Source of the DNA: a bacterium
Lineage (GTDB): Bacteria > Bacillota > Bacilli > Lactobacillales > Streptococcaceae
Reading direction: 5' to 3'
NCBI GenBank assembly: GCA_905221325.1
Contig: CAJNCS010000007.1
Span: 1-64,000 of the forward strand
Length of the DNA stretch: 64,000 nucleotides
Part shown: positions 45,954 to 54,301 of the stretch, one piece after another
Layout: every line of letters starts with the position of its first letter
How positions within the stretch are numbered: the first letter of the stretch is position 1
Notes under the pieces: model-generated
The model's input: only the letters and a program-made list of their open reading frames with translations
Databases searched by the model: none
What the model was told of the DNA's origin: nothing
Position numbers and translations under genes: made by a program

Positions 45954-47706
45954 ACGTATTACAGGAAAAGAGTGGGGGATGATTGTCCTTACGATTCTTT
46001 TCACTTGTTTCTCGGTCTATCTCGAGTTAGAGGTACCGACCTACATTTCACAAATTACAGAGTTACTCGGAACGTCTGGAACGCAGTTGGGTGAACTCTG
46101 GTCACCAGCTGCGAAGATGATTGGATTGTCTTTATTGGCTTTCTTTTCATCTGTTATGGTTGGTTTCTTTGCTGCTCGCGTTGCAGCCTCCTATACGGCT
46201 CATTTACGCAGTGATATTTTTAATCGTGTATTGGATTATTCTCAGACAGAAATTAAACGTTTCTCTATTCCTAGTCTTTTGACTCGGACAACCAATGATA
46301 TCACGCAGATTCAGATGCTCTTTACCATGGGACTCCAGGTGGTCACTCGTGGGCCAATCATGGCTATCTGGGCCATTGGAAAAATCCTTGGTAAGTCCGA
46401 ATACTGGCTCTGGGCAGTAGTGGTAGCTGTTATCGTCAATGTTCTAATGACAACTGTTCTCATGACTCTAGCCTTTCCTAAACAATCTGTCATCCAAAAA
46501 TTGACAGATAAACTCAATAGTATCACTCGTGAAAGTTTGACTGGGATTCGAGTTGTTCGCGCATACAATGCCGAGGATTACCAAGATAAGAAATTTGAAG
46601 CAGCCAACGATGAGGTAACACGTCTCAATCTCTTTGTCAATCGATTGATGGCGATTATGAACCCCATTATGATGGGGATTTCCAGTGGACTAAGTTTAGC
46701 CATTTACTGGATTGGTGCCTATATCATCAACGATGCAAGTTTGGCAGAACGTCTGCCACTCTTTAGTGATATGGTGGTCTTCATGTCCTATGCTATGCAG
46801 GTCGTGATGGGCTTCCTTCTCATGGGAGCACTCTTTATCGTTCTTCCACGTACCTTGGTTTCGGCAGGACGTATCAATCAAGTATTGGATTTGCATTCTT
46901 CTATTGAAAATCCTAGTCATGCACAGACAGCGGATCCTTCAGTTCAAGGACAAGTAGAATTCCGTGATGTGACTTTCCGCTACTCTAAAAACTCAGAAGC
47001 AGTCGTGGAACATGTCACTTTCAAAGCAGAAGCGGGTCAAACCGTAGCCTTCATCGGATCGACTGGATCAGGTAAGTCTACGCTTGTCAACCTCTTGCCA
47101 CGTTTTTACGACGTTTCAGATGGACAAATCCTAGTGGACGGAGTTAATGTGCAAGATTACGATTTGGAAGATTTGCGCAATAAGGTCGGCTATATCCCTC
47201 AAAAAGCAGTCCTCTTCTCAGGAGATGTCAAGGGGAACTTGGACTTTGGTAAGAGTCAAGAAAGTCCTCTAAGCGAGGCTGCTATGTGGCAAGCCCTTGA
47301 ATTGGCTCAGTCTAAAAGCTTCATAGAGGATAAGGAAGCAGGTCTTGCATCAGAAGTGGCCCAAGGTGGAACCAACTTCTCAGGAGGTCAAAGACAGCGT
47401 TTGGCCATTGCGCGTGCCTTGGCCCGTAAACCAGAGATTCTCATCTTTGATGACTCTTTCTCAGCCTTGGACTACAAGACAGATCGTGTCCTGCGCCAAG
47501 AACTAGCAGAGAAAACAAAATCCATGACCAAGCTCATCGTAGCGCAGCGGATTTCTACCATTATGGACGCCGACTTGATCTTAGTATTGGATCAAGGAAA
47601 AGTCGTGGGACAAGGCACCCACAAGGAACTTCTAGCTACCAACGAAGTCTACCAAGAAATTGCCTACTCACAACTATCGAAGGAGGAATTGGAACATGGA
47701 AAATAA
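45937..47706 (+). CDS. heterodimeric ABC exporter subunit (degenerate catalytic site)
   Basis: A 589-residue ABCB-type half transporter, with six membrane segments (about 15-320) and a C-terminal ATPase: Walker A GSTGSGKST, signature FSGGQRQR, Walker B LIFDDSFSALD. Asp replaces the catalytic Glu after the Walker B Asp, as in one subunit of LmrCD/BmrCD/TM287-288 heterodimers. It probably exports drugs or peptides with the next gene. AGGAGG lies before its ATG within the marR end. Confidence 0.93.
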   Translation: MKKLAKRITGKEWGMIVLTILFTCFSVYLELEVPTYISQITELLGTSGTQLGELWSPAAKMIGLSLLAFFSSVMVGFFAARVAASYTAHLRSDIFNRVLDYSQTEIKRFSIPSLLTRTTNDITQIQMLFTMGLQVVTRGPIMAIWAIGKILGKSEYWLWAVVVAVIVNVLMTTVLMTLAFPKQSVIQKLTDKLNSITRESLTGIRVVRAYNAEDYQDKKFEAANDEVTRLNLFVNRLMAIMNPIMMGISSGLSLAIYWIGAYIINDASLAERLPLFSDMVVFMSYAMQVVMGFLLMGALFIVLPRTLVSAGRINQVLDLHSSIENPSHAQTADPSVQGQVEFRDVTFRYSKNSEAVVEHVTFKAEAGQTVAFIGSTGSGKSTLVNLLPRFYDVSDGQILVDGVNVQDYDLEDLRNKVGYIPQKAVLFSGDVKGNLDFGKSQESPLSEAAMWQALELAQSKSFIEDKEAGLASEVAQGGTNFSGGQRQRLAIARALARKPEILIFDDSFSALDYKTDRVLRQELAEKTKSMTKLIVAQRISTIMDADLILVLDQGKVVGQGTHKELLATNEVYQEIAYSQLSKEELEHGK

Positions 47707-49456
47707 AAAAGTGTCGTTCTGGAAACAGTGCAAACCTTATATGGCAGGCCTCCAACTCCCTCTCCTAATAGCAGTTGTGGCTGCAGTCATTTCAAGTATC
47801 ATCACTGTTTATGGACCAACCAAGATTAAAGAAATTACCAACTTGATTTCAGATGGCTTAATGACAGGAATTGATTTAGAGGCTGTTTCAAGTATTGCTA
47901 GCTTTTTAGTGATTCTCTATGTACTTGGTGCTATCCTTAACTATACACAGGCCTATATCTTTTCAACAAGTATCCAACATTTTTCAAAACGCTTGCGGAC
48001 GGCAATCGCTGAAAAAATCAATCGTTTGCCCCTTGGCTATTTTGATCGTCATTCTCAAGGAGATACCCTTTCGCGCGTGACCAATGACGTTGATACGGCC
48101 GCTCAATCTCTCAATCAAAGTTTGGGAACAGTACTCTCAGCTAGCTTCTTGTTGATTGCTGTCTTGGTGACCATGTTTAGCATGAACTGGATTTTAGCTC
48201 TGGTAACGGTTGTTTCTACGTTTGTTGGCTTTGCGGCGGTTTCCGTAATCATGGCCAAGTCACAAGGGTACTTTAGAGCTCAGCAAAACAACTTGGCGGC
48301 TGTCAATGGTTATGTAGAAGAAATGTATTCGGGACACAATGTTGTAACGAGCTACAACGCGGTGGACACCTCCAAAGCGAGATTTGCAGGGTTAAACCAA
48401 GACTTGCATGACAGTATCTGGAAATCTCAGTTTATCTCTGGTATCATGATGCCAGCCATGTTCTTTGTTGGGAATTTTAGCTATGTTTTGGTCATCATCG
48501 TTGGTGCCGCGCTAGCGTTAGAAGGGCATATCACTATCGGAGTTATTGTAGCCTTTATGGTCTATGTTCGGACCTTCTCCCAACCCCTGTCACAGATTGC
48601 CCAAGGGATTACGAGCTTACAACAAGCGAGTGCAGCCATGGGACGTGTCTTTGAATTTCTAGGTGAAGCTGAGATGCAGGATGAATCCCATAAGGAAAGA
48701 CAATTGACTGGCATGAGAGGGGAAGTGGTCTTTGATCATGTGTCCTTTGGCTATACACCAGAACGCACCATCATCCATGACTTTTCTGCGATAGCTCATG
48801 CAGGTCAGAAAGTCGCGATTGTTGGACCGACTGGAGCTGGGAAGACAACCATTGTCAATCTTTTGATGAAGTTTTATGAGATAGATAAGGGAAGCATCCG
48901 TATCGATGGTGTCGATACCAAGGATATGAAGCGCTCAGAAGTACACGATGCCTTTTCAATGGTCTTGCAAGATACTTGGCTCTTTGAAGGAACCATTCGA
49001 GATAATCTCATCTACAATCAAACGGGCATCAGCGATGAGCGGATGATGGAAGCCAGCAAGGCTGTGGGAATTCACCACTTTATCATGACTTTGCCAGATG
49101 GCTACGATACTGTTTTGGATGACACTGTGACCTTGTCTGTTGGACAGAAACAGCTTTTGACTATCGCTCGTGCGCTTCTCAAAGGTGCACCTCTCTTGAT
49201 TCTGGATGAGGCGACCTCTTCCGTTGATACACGTACAGAGGAATTGATTCAAAAAGCCATGGACCGTTTGATGGAGGGAAGAACTTCCTTTGTCATCGCC
49301 CATCGCTTGTCAACTATTCGTAATGCTGATTTGATTCTTGTCATGAAAGATGGTAATATCATCGAACAAGGCAACCATGAGGAACTGATGGCGCAAGGTG
49401 GCTTCTATGCCGACTTGTACAATAGCCAATTTACAGAAGACGAAACAGAAGAATAA
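47696..49456 (+). CDS. heterodimeric ABC exporter subunit (catalytic)
   Basis: A 586-residue ABCB-type half transporter, the partner of the preceding one. Six membrane segments, Walker A GPTGAGKTT, Walker B LLILDEATSSVD with the catalytic Glu, but an unusual signature LSVGQKQL. Together the two subunits would have one working and one degenerate ATP site. The ATG at 47696 follows AGGAGG at 47681-47686 and overlaps the preceding gene by 11 bases. Confidence 0.93.
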   Translation: MENKKVSFWKQCKPYMAGLQLPLLIAVVAAVISSIITVYGPTKIKEITNLISDGLMTGIDLEAVSSIASFLVILYVLGAILNYTQAYIFSTSIQHFSKRLRTAIAEKINRLPLGYFDRHSQGDTLSRVTNDVDTAAQSLNQSLGTVLSASFLLIAVLVTMFSMNWILALVTVVSTFVGFAAVSVIMAKSQGYFRAQQNNLAAVNGYVEEMYSGHNVVTSYNAVDTSKARFAGLNQDLHDSIWKSQFISGIMMPAMFFVGNFSYVLVIIVGAALALEGHITIGVIVAFMVYVRTFSQPLSQIAQGITSLQQASAAMGRVFEFLGEAEMQDESHKERQLTGMRGEVVFDHVSFGYTPERTIIHDFSAIAHAGQKVAIVGPTGAGKTTIVNLLMKFYEIDKGSIRIDGVDTKDMKRSEVHDAFSMVLQDTWLFEGTIRDNLIYNQTGISDERMMEASKAVGIHHFIMTLPDGYDTVLDDTVTLSVGQKQLLTIARALLKGAPLLILDEATSSVDTRTEELIQKAMDRLMEGRTSFVIAHRLSTIRNADLILVMKDGNIIEQGNHEELMAQGGFYADLYNSQFTEDETEE

Positions 49457-49460
49457 ATCT

Positions 49461-49486
49461 AAAGAAGGCTTGACGGCCTTCTTTTT
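49461..49486 (+). terminator. MarR-ABC operon terminator
   Basis: AAAGAAGGC / GCCTTCTTT followed by T's. Confidence 0.85.
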
Positions 49487-49553
49487 CTGCACTATACTAG
49501 AAGACAAACGTCTCACCGGTAGACAAAAACAAGGTAATGAATGAGAAGTATAA

Positions 49554-50057
49554 ATGAAAAATTATCAAGAATGGTATCAAAATATCAGCTCCAGACTCAC
49601 CAGCCATCCCCCTCTTTTATTTCTGTTACGCAGTTTCAATCGTTTGATGACAGTCACCATGCCCCTGGTCTACCTGGCCTTGCTAGTCACCACTTACCTG
49701 CAACTAGGACTTAGTCAGCAAGTTGGGATTTATTTGTTTATCCCTGCCTCGGGCTTTGTGATCTTGTCCCTGTTTCGTAAGAAAATCAATCACCCACGAC
49801 CTTATGAAACTTGGGACATCCGTCCCCTGCTTGACAAGGATAGCTCGGGACAGTCTATGCCTAGTCGCCATGTCTTTTCGGCAACCATTATCTCCATGGC
49901 CTGTCTGCATGCTAGTTTACCTGTTGGCTTAGTATGTTTGCTCTTCTCAGCTTTGCTGAGCTTGGTGAGGGTTTTAGGGGGTGTTCATTATCCCAAGGAT
50001 GTCTTGGTTGGCTATGCTTGTGGTCTGGTGTGGGGATTCCTTTTCTTCCTATTCTGA
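49554..50057 (+). CDS. PAP2 family phosphatase
   Basis: A 167-residue membrane protein with the three PAP2 phosphatase motifs: K-x6-RP-like 'KKINHPRPY', PSRH and 'RVLGGVHYPKD'. About five membrane segments. Relatives dephosphorylate undecaprenyl diphosphate or phosphatidylglycerol phosphate on the outer face of the membrane; the substrate is unknown. TATACT at 49493-49498 gives a promoter; the ribosome site before the ATG is weak. Confidence 0.87.
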   Translation: MKNYQEWYQNISSRLTSHPPLLFLLRSFNRLMTVTMPLVYLALLVTTYLQLGLSQQVGIYLFIPASGFVILSLFRKKINHPRPYETWDIRPLLDKDSSGQSMPSRHVFSATIISMACLHASLPVGLVCLLFSALLSLVRVLGGVHYPKDVLVGYACGLVWGFLFFLF

Positions 50058-50081
50058 CATGTAAGTTAAGCTAGTCCTACA

Positions 50082-50150
50082 ACCACTTACGGCTTCAAAT
50101 TGACCACTTGCTTTTTTGCCCTTGTATTCCTAACTTAGCTTTGATATAGT
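50082..50150 (+). promoter_or_regulatory. LytTR-type direct repeat and promoter
   Basis: Direct repeats ACCACTTAC (50082-50090) and ACCACTTGC (50103-50111) are 9 bp long with a 12-bp spacer, the geometry of AgrA/ComE-type LytTR sites. Ten bases further is the promoter TTGTAT (50122-50127), 17 bases, TATAGT (50145-50150) with TGA extension. The regulator encoded directly downstream probably acts here on its own gene. Confidence 0.72.
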
Positions 50151-50170
50151 AGAGTCAGAAAGGAGATGTG

Positions 50171-50617
50171 ATGAAGTTACGAATTGAGATTGACGACAAT
50201 TTAGAGGAGACTGAAATTGTCATCAAGACCCCCACTTTGACAGATGAAATTGCAGATTTGCAACGACTTTTGCAAGAGTCAAAGGCTCCGAGGTTGACTT
50301 TTTACAAGGGGACAGGTGAATATTATCTAGACCTGTCAGAAATTCTCTTCTTTGAAACAGAAGGGAGCAAGATTTACGCTCATACCCAGAAGGAAGCCTA
50401 TGAGGTTCGCCTCAAACTCTATGAGTTGGAGTCCATCTTGCCTCGCTATTTTAGTCGAGTGTCCAAGTCAACTATCGCAAACATCCGTCAGATTTACTCA
50501 GTGGACAAGTCCTTTTCAGGAACGGGCACCATTTCCTTTTATCAGACGCATAAGGAGGTTCATGTCTCACGGCATTACCAATCCCTCCTAAAAGAAAATC
50601 TAAGAAACATGAGGTGA
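50171..50617 (+). CDS. stand-alone LytTR DNA-binding regulator
   Basis: A 148-residue protein with a C-terminal LytTR domain (about 45-145): 'LSEILFFETEGSKIYAHT', 'LPRYFSRVSKSTIANIRQI', and no receiver domain. It matches the regulator of streptococcal LytTR regulatory systems (HdrR/BrsR type), in which an adjacent membrane protein inhibits the regulator. The ATG follows AGGAG; an in-frame GTG one codon earlier is an alternative. It abuts the membrane partner gene and has a direct-repeat operator upstream. Confidence 0.9.
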   Translation: MKLRIEIDDNLEETEIVIKTPTLTDEIADLQRLLQESKAPRLTFYKGTGEYYLDLSEILFFETEGSKIYAHTQKEAYEVRLKLYELESILPRYFSRVSKSTIANIRQIYSVDKSFSGTGTISFYQTHKEVHVSRHYQSLLKENLRNMR

Positions 50618-50622
50618 AAAAC

Positions 50623-51297
50623 ATGAAAAAGAAAGCATTTGGTATTGTTTTATTGGTTTTAGCAGCTTGGATTTTACTACAAGGGAATTTTGGCATTCCT
50701 TCTTTGGATGGCAAGGTATGGCCCTTGATCGGTATTGTCTTTTTTGCCTACCAGTCAGTTGAAGCTTTGCTTCGTCGTCACCTGACATCGGCAGTTTTTA
50801 CCGCTCTAGTAGCCTTAATGATTGCAAATCATTTTTATAACATTTTGCCAATCCCAAACCAGTCTTTGTTTTGGGCTAGTATCTTAGCAGTGCTAGGTGT
50901 TGGTTATCTGACGCATTCAAGTAAGTTTTGGTATGGGAAAAAATGGTGGTACAATGGTGAGCGAACAGTTATCACGGATAAGGAAGTTGCTTTTGGTAGT
51001 GGTACTTTCTATAAGCAAGATCAAGATCTTGTAGCTGATCAAGTGGAAGTTGCTTTTGGCGATGCTAAAATCTATTATGACAATGCAGAGATGTTAGGGG
51101 ATTTCGCGACTTTAAATATCGAAGTTGCTTTTGGTAATGCAACCGTCTACGTTCCGCAACACTGGCGTGTCGATTTGAAAGTAGAAACATCCTTTGGTGC
51201 AGCCAAGGCAGACGCTCCTGTAGCGCCAACAAGCAAAACCTTGATTATCCGTGGGGAAGTCGCTTTTGGTAAACTTGGTGTTGTTTACGTCAAATAA
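50623..51297 (+). CDS. LiaF-like membrane protein, partner of the LytTR regulator
   Basis: A 224-residue protein with four membrane segments in the first ~100 residues and a C-terminal domain made of repeats built on 'EVAFG' (KEVAFGSGTFY, VEVAFGDAKIY, IEVAFGNATVY, VETSFGAAKA, GEVAFGKLGV). This resembles the LiaF/DUF2154 beta-helix, which senses or inhibits envelope-stress signalling. The gene starts 5 bases after the LytTR gene stop with AGGTG as ribosome site. It is probably the membrane regulator of the LytTR protein. Confidence 0.82.
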   Translation: MKKKAFGIVLLVLAAWILLQGNFGIPSLDGKVWPLIGIVFFAYQSVEALLRRHLTSAVFTALVALMIANHFYNILPIPNQSLFWASILAVLGVGYLTHSSKFWYGKKWWYNGERTVITDKEVAFGSGTFYKQDQDLVADQVEVAFGDAKIYYDNAEMLGDFATLNIEVAFGNATVYVPQHWRVDLKVETSFGAAKADAPVAPTSKTLIIRGEVAFGKLGVVYVK

Positions 51298-51315
51298 AAA
51301 AATATTTTAATTCTC

Positions 51316-51344
51316 TTGATAAATTCAAGAAAGTGTGATAACAT
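51316..51344 (+). promoter_or_regulatory. rpmB promoter
   Basis: TTGATA (51316-51321), 17 bases, TAACAT (51339-51344) with TGA extension. Confidence 0.7.
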
Positions 51345-51375
51345 AGTACGGTATGTGGTGCTAGCACATCCGCTA

Positions 51376-51389
51376 TATTAGATCTAATA
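51376..51389 (+). promoter_or_regulatory. palindrome in rpmB leader next to the ribosome site
   Basis: TATTAGATCTAATA, a perfect 14-bp palindrome ending one base before GGAGG (51390-51394). A second hairpin-forming stretch (ATGTG...CACAT, around GTGCTAGCAC) lies about 10 bases upstream. The layout suits translational control by the L28 product, by inference only. Confidence 0.5.
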
Positions 51390-51402
51390 GGAGGAAAACA
51401 CA

Positions 51403-51591
51403 ATGGCTAAAGTATGTTACTTTACAGGTCGTAAGACTGTATCTGGAAACAACCGTTCACACGCGATGAACCAAACAAAACGTGCCGTAAAACCAAACCT
51501 TCAAAAAGTTACTGTTCTTATTGATGGTAAACCTAAAAAAGTTTGGGCTTCAGCTCGTGCTTTGAAATCAGGTAAAGTTGAACGCGTTTAA
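51403..51591 (+). CDS. rpmB: 50S ribosomal protein L28
   Basis: A 62-residue ribosomal protein ([20 protein letters not shown]...), typical L28 length and start. GGAGG at 51390-51394 sets the ATG. It is monocistronic, with a promoter and a terminator. Confidence 0.97.
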   Translation: MAKVCYFTGRKTVSGNNRSHAMNQTKRAVKPNLQKVTVLIDGKPKKVWASARALKSGKVERV

Positions 51592-51599
51592 TAAAAATG

Positions 51600-51622
51600 A
51601 AAAGACCGCTTAGGTCTTTTTC
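51600..51622 (+). terminator. rpmB terminator
   Basis: AAAAGACC, loop GCTTA, GGTCTTTT, more T's. Confidence 0.9.
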
Positions 51623-51743
51623 TTTTGCTCGATAGATAAAACCATTTGAAAAATAGAGTAAATATCTGCCGATACAGCATTCTGCTTTTACACTTGGGAT
51701 GAAATATGATAAAATAAAGTATCAACTAGTTGAGGTAAAAAAA

Positions 51744-52109
51744 ATGACTGTAAAAATTAATACAAAAGATGGTCAAATCGAACTGACAGATGAAGTGATT
51801 GCAACCGTTGTAGGTGGTGCAGCAACTGAGATTTTTGGTGTGGTCGGTATGGCTAGCAAAAATACCCTCAAAGATAATTTCCAAGCCCTTCTTGGTAAGG
51901 AAAATTATGCAAAAGGTGTTGTCGTGAAGGCAGCCGAAGATGGCAGCATTGCAGTTGATGTTTATACCGTCTTGAGCTACGGAACAAAGATTAGTGAAGT
52001 CTCAAAAAACATCCAAGAGCGTGTTCGTTTTAGTTTGGAAAACCAACTAGGAATCACTGCTCAGACTGTGAATGTCTACATTCAAAATATCAAAGTTGTA
52101 GGAGAATAA
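51744..52109 (+). CDS. Asp23/Gls24 family protein (YloU-like)
   Basis: A 121-residue Asp23/Gls24-type protein ('VIATVVGGAATEIFGVVGMAS', 'GVVVKAAEDGSIAVDVYTVL'). In Gram-positives these proteins are linked to envelope or alkaline stress and sit next to the fatty acid kinase gene, as here (2 bases before fakA). GAGG before ATG 51744 supports this start; a longer form from 51699 has none. Confidence 0.9.
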   Translation: MTVKINTKDGQIELTDEVIATVVGGAATEIFGVVGMASKNTLKDNFQALLGKENYAKGVVVKAAEDGSIAVDVYTVLSYGTKISEVSKNIQERVRFSLENQLGITAQTVNVYIQNIKVVGE

Positions 52110-52111
52110 TC

Positions 52112-53779
52112 GTGTCAAAAATTACTACCAGCTTATTTCAAGAGATGGTGCAGGCTGCATCAACTCGTTTGAATAAGCAAGCAGAATATGTCAATTCATT
52201 AAACGTCTTTCCAGTTCCAGATGGAGATACTGGGACAAACATGGGAATGACCATCGAAAATGGTGCTAAAGAAGTAGCAGACAAGCCAGCTTCTACAGTT
52301 GGAGAAGTGGCGAGCATTCTTGCTAAGGGGCTCTTGATGGGTGCGCGTGGAAACTCAGGGGTTATCACGTCTCAACTTTTCCGTGGATTTTCCCAAGCTA
52401 TTAAGGAAAAAGACGAGTTAACAGGTCAAGACTTGGCTCTTGCTTTCCAATCTGGTGTCGAAGTAGCTTATAAAGCAGTTATGAAACCAGTTGAGGGAAC
52501 TATTTTGACAGTTTCTCGTGGAGCGGCTATCGGGGCTAAGAAAAAAGCCGAGGAGACAGATGATGCTGTTGAGGTCATGCGTGCAGCTTTGGAAGGTGCT
52601 AAGAGAGCTCTGGCTAAGACTCCTGATATGCTCCCAGTCTTGAAAGAGGTTGGTGTCGTGGACTCTGGTGGTCAAGGTTTGGTCTTTATCTACGAAGGTT
52701 TCCTATCAGCTCTTACTGGTGAATACAGTGCGTCTGAGGACTTTGTAGCAACTCCAGCGAATATGGGTGAAATGATCAATGCAGAGCACCACAAGTCTGT
52801 AGCAGGTCATGTGGCAACTGAGGATATTACCTTCGGTTACTGTACGGAGATCATGGTAGCTCTCAAACAAGGTCCAACTTATTCTAAAGACTTTGACTAC
52901 GATGAATTCCGTAACTACTTGAATGACCTAGGGGATTCTCTACTTGTCGTCAACGATGATGAGATTGTCAAAGTTCACGTCCATACAGAAGATCCAGGTC
53001 TTGTCATGCAAGAAGGGCTTAAATATGGTAGCTTGGTCAAGGTTAAAGTGGACAACATGCGTAACCAACACGAAGCACAAGTTGAAAAAGAAGCAGCACA
53101 AGTTAGCAAGCCAGCTGAAGAGAAGGAATATGCCCTTATCGCAGTAGTAGCTGGTCAAGGTTTAGCAGATATCTTCCGTGCCCAAGGTGTGGATTATGTC
53201 ATCGAAGGTGGTCAGACGATGAACCCTTCAACAGAAGACTTTATCAAGGCTGTTGAACAGGTCAATGCTCGCAACATTATCTTCTTGCCAAACAACAAAA
53301 ATATCTTTATGGCAGCTCAATCTGCGGCTGAAGTGCTTGAACAACCTGCTGTTGTGGTAGAAGCGCGTACAATTCCTCAAGGTTTGACCAGTCTTCTTGC
53401 CTTTGATCCTAGTAAGTCTATCGAAGAAAACAAAGAACGCATGACTGAAGCCCTTGGCGATGTCATCAGCGGTAGTGTAACGACTGCCGTTCGCGACACA
53501 ACTATCGATGGCTTGGAAATTCATGAAAATGACAATCTTGGTATGGTAGATGGCAAAATCCTTGTGTCAAACCCTGACATGCACCAAACCTTGACTGAAA
53601 CTTTGAAACACATGTTGGACGAAGATAGTGAAATCGTGACTTTCTATGTCGGTGAAGACGGAAGCGAAGAACTTGCCAATGAAATTGCCCAAGAAATCGC
53701 AGAAGAATTTGAAGATGTTGAAGTAGAGATTCACCAAGGTCAACAACCTGTATATCCATATCTTTTTAGTGTGGAATAA
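52112..53779 (+). CDS. fakA: fatty acid kinase FakA (DAK2 domain, YloV)
   Basis: ATP-dependent kinase that phosphorylates fatty acids presented by FakB proteins, so that exogenous fatty acids enter phospholipid synthesis. It has 555 residues from a GTG start preceded by GGAG. The N-terminal DhaL-like kinase domain has 'VFPVPDGDTGTNMGMT' (metal-binding Asp residues) and 'GARGNSGVITSQL'; a middle domain and a C-terminal FakB-binding domain follow. It shares a transcript with the Asp23 gene. Confidence 0.94.
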   Translation: MSKITTSLFQEMVQAASTRLNKQAEYVNSLNVFPVPDGDTGTNMGMTIENGAKEVADKPASTVGEVASILAKGLLMGARGNSGVITSQLFRGFSQAIKEKDELTGQDLALAFQSGVEVAYKAVMKPVEGTILTVSRGAAIGAKKKAEETDDAVEVMRAALEGAKRALAKTPDMLPVLKEVGVVDSGGQGLVFIYEGFLSALTGEYSASEDFVATPANMGEMINAEHHKSVAGHVATEDITFGYCTEIMVALKQGPTYSKDFDYDEFRNYLNDLGDSLLVVNDDEIVKVHVHTEDPGLVMQEGLKYGSLVKVKVDNMRNQHEAQVEKEAAQVSKPAEEKEYALIAVVAGQGLADIFRAQGVDYVIEGGQTMNPSTEDFIKAVEQVNARNIIFLPNNKNIFMAAQSAAEVLEQPAVVVEARTIPQGLTSLLAFDPSKSIEENKERMTEALGDVISGSVTTAVRDTTIDGLEIHENDNLGMVDGKILVSNPDMHQTLTETLKHMLDEDSEIVTFYVGEDGSEELANEIAQEIAEEFEDVEVEIHQGQQPVYPYLFSVE

Positions 53780-53793
53780 AAATTTAATCGATT

Positions 53794-53827
53794 AAAAAGA
53801 AAGTTGATTTTTCAACTTTCTTTTTTT
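53794..53827 (+). terminator. asp23-fakA terminator
   Basis: AAAGAAAGTTGA / TCAACTTTCTTT with a T4 loop, then T's. Confidence 0.9.
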
Positions 53828-53892
53828 ATGACATTTGTCATATTTCCTAGTGACAGAAGCATCTAGCTCCGCCAACTTCAAAAGGCTATAAT
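53828..53892 (+). promoter_or_regulatory. promoter region of the two-component/ABC operon
   Basis: A perfect 14-bp palindrome ATGACATTTGTCAT (53828-53841), with a further TGACA half-site at 53851-53855, lies upstream of TATAAT (53887-53892). The palindrome is a candidate binding site of the NarL-type regulator encoded at the operon's end. Confidence 0.55.
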
Positions 53893-53918
53893 TGAAGTAT
53901 GAAATGGAGGAAGAAGAA

Positions 53919-54110
53919 ATGAAAAATAAAATGATTGTCGCAGTGAGTTTAGTAGCAGCAGGAGTTATGACCTATCTCATGTTTTCAGGATTGGACGAGG
54001 GTTTCTATCATTTTCCCTGGGAGCTCTTTGCTGGCTTTGGAATGATGTCTTGGCTTGTCAGAGAAGGTTTGAAATTGGTCTCAGATGTGAAAAAGGAGTT
54101 TGAGGAATGA
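53919..54110 (+). CDS. small membrane protein 1 of the two-component/ABC operon
   Basis: A 63-residue protein with two hydrophobic segments (about 4-22 and 33-48) and a charged C terminus (DVKKEFEE). GGAGG at 53906-53910 sets the ATG; a start at 53892 would lie inside the -10. Function unknown. It overlaps the next small gene by 4 bases (ATGA). Confidence 0.75.
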   Translation: MKNKMIVAVSLVAAGVMTYLMFSGLDEGFYHFPWELFAGFGMMSWLVREGLKLVSDVKKEFEE

Positions 54111-54301
54111 AAAAAACAATCACCTATTTCTTTATCGGCCTGTCACTCTTGGTATGGTTAGTGGAAATGTTTACTGGTTGGTTTGACCAAACCTTGCTTC
54201 GCCAATTCATTCGTGGTGCTTGGGGTTTTGGATTTATGATTTTCGTCGTTTTCCCTTTGGGAATGAAGTGGTTGAAAGGAGAATCTCATGGCTGTGATTA
54301 A
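54107..54301 (+). CDS. small membrane protein 2 of the two-component/ABC operon
   Basis: A 64-residue protein with two hydrophobic segments (about 5-22 and 38-54). It overlaps its upstream neighbour (ATGA) and, by 14 bases, the ABC ATPase gene downstream. Function unknown; the tight overlaps suggest that both small proteins belong to the exporter or its sensing. Confidence 0.75.
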   Translation: MKKTITYFFIGLSLLVWLVEMFTGWFDQTLLRQFIRGAWGFGFMIFVVFPLGMKWLKGESHGCD

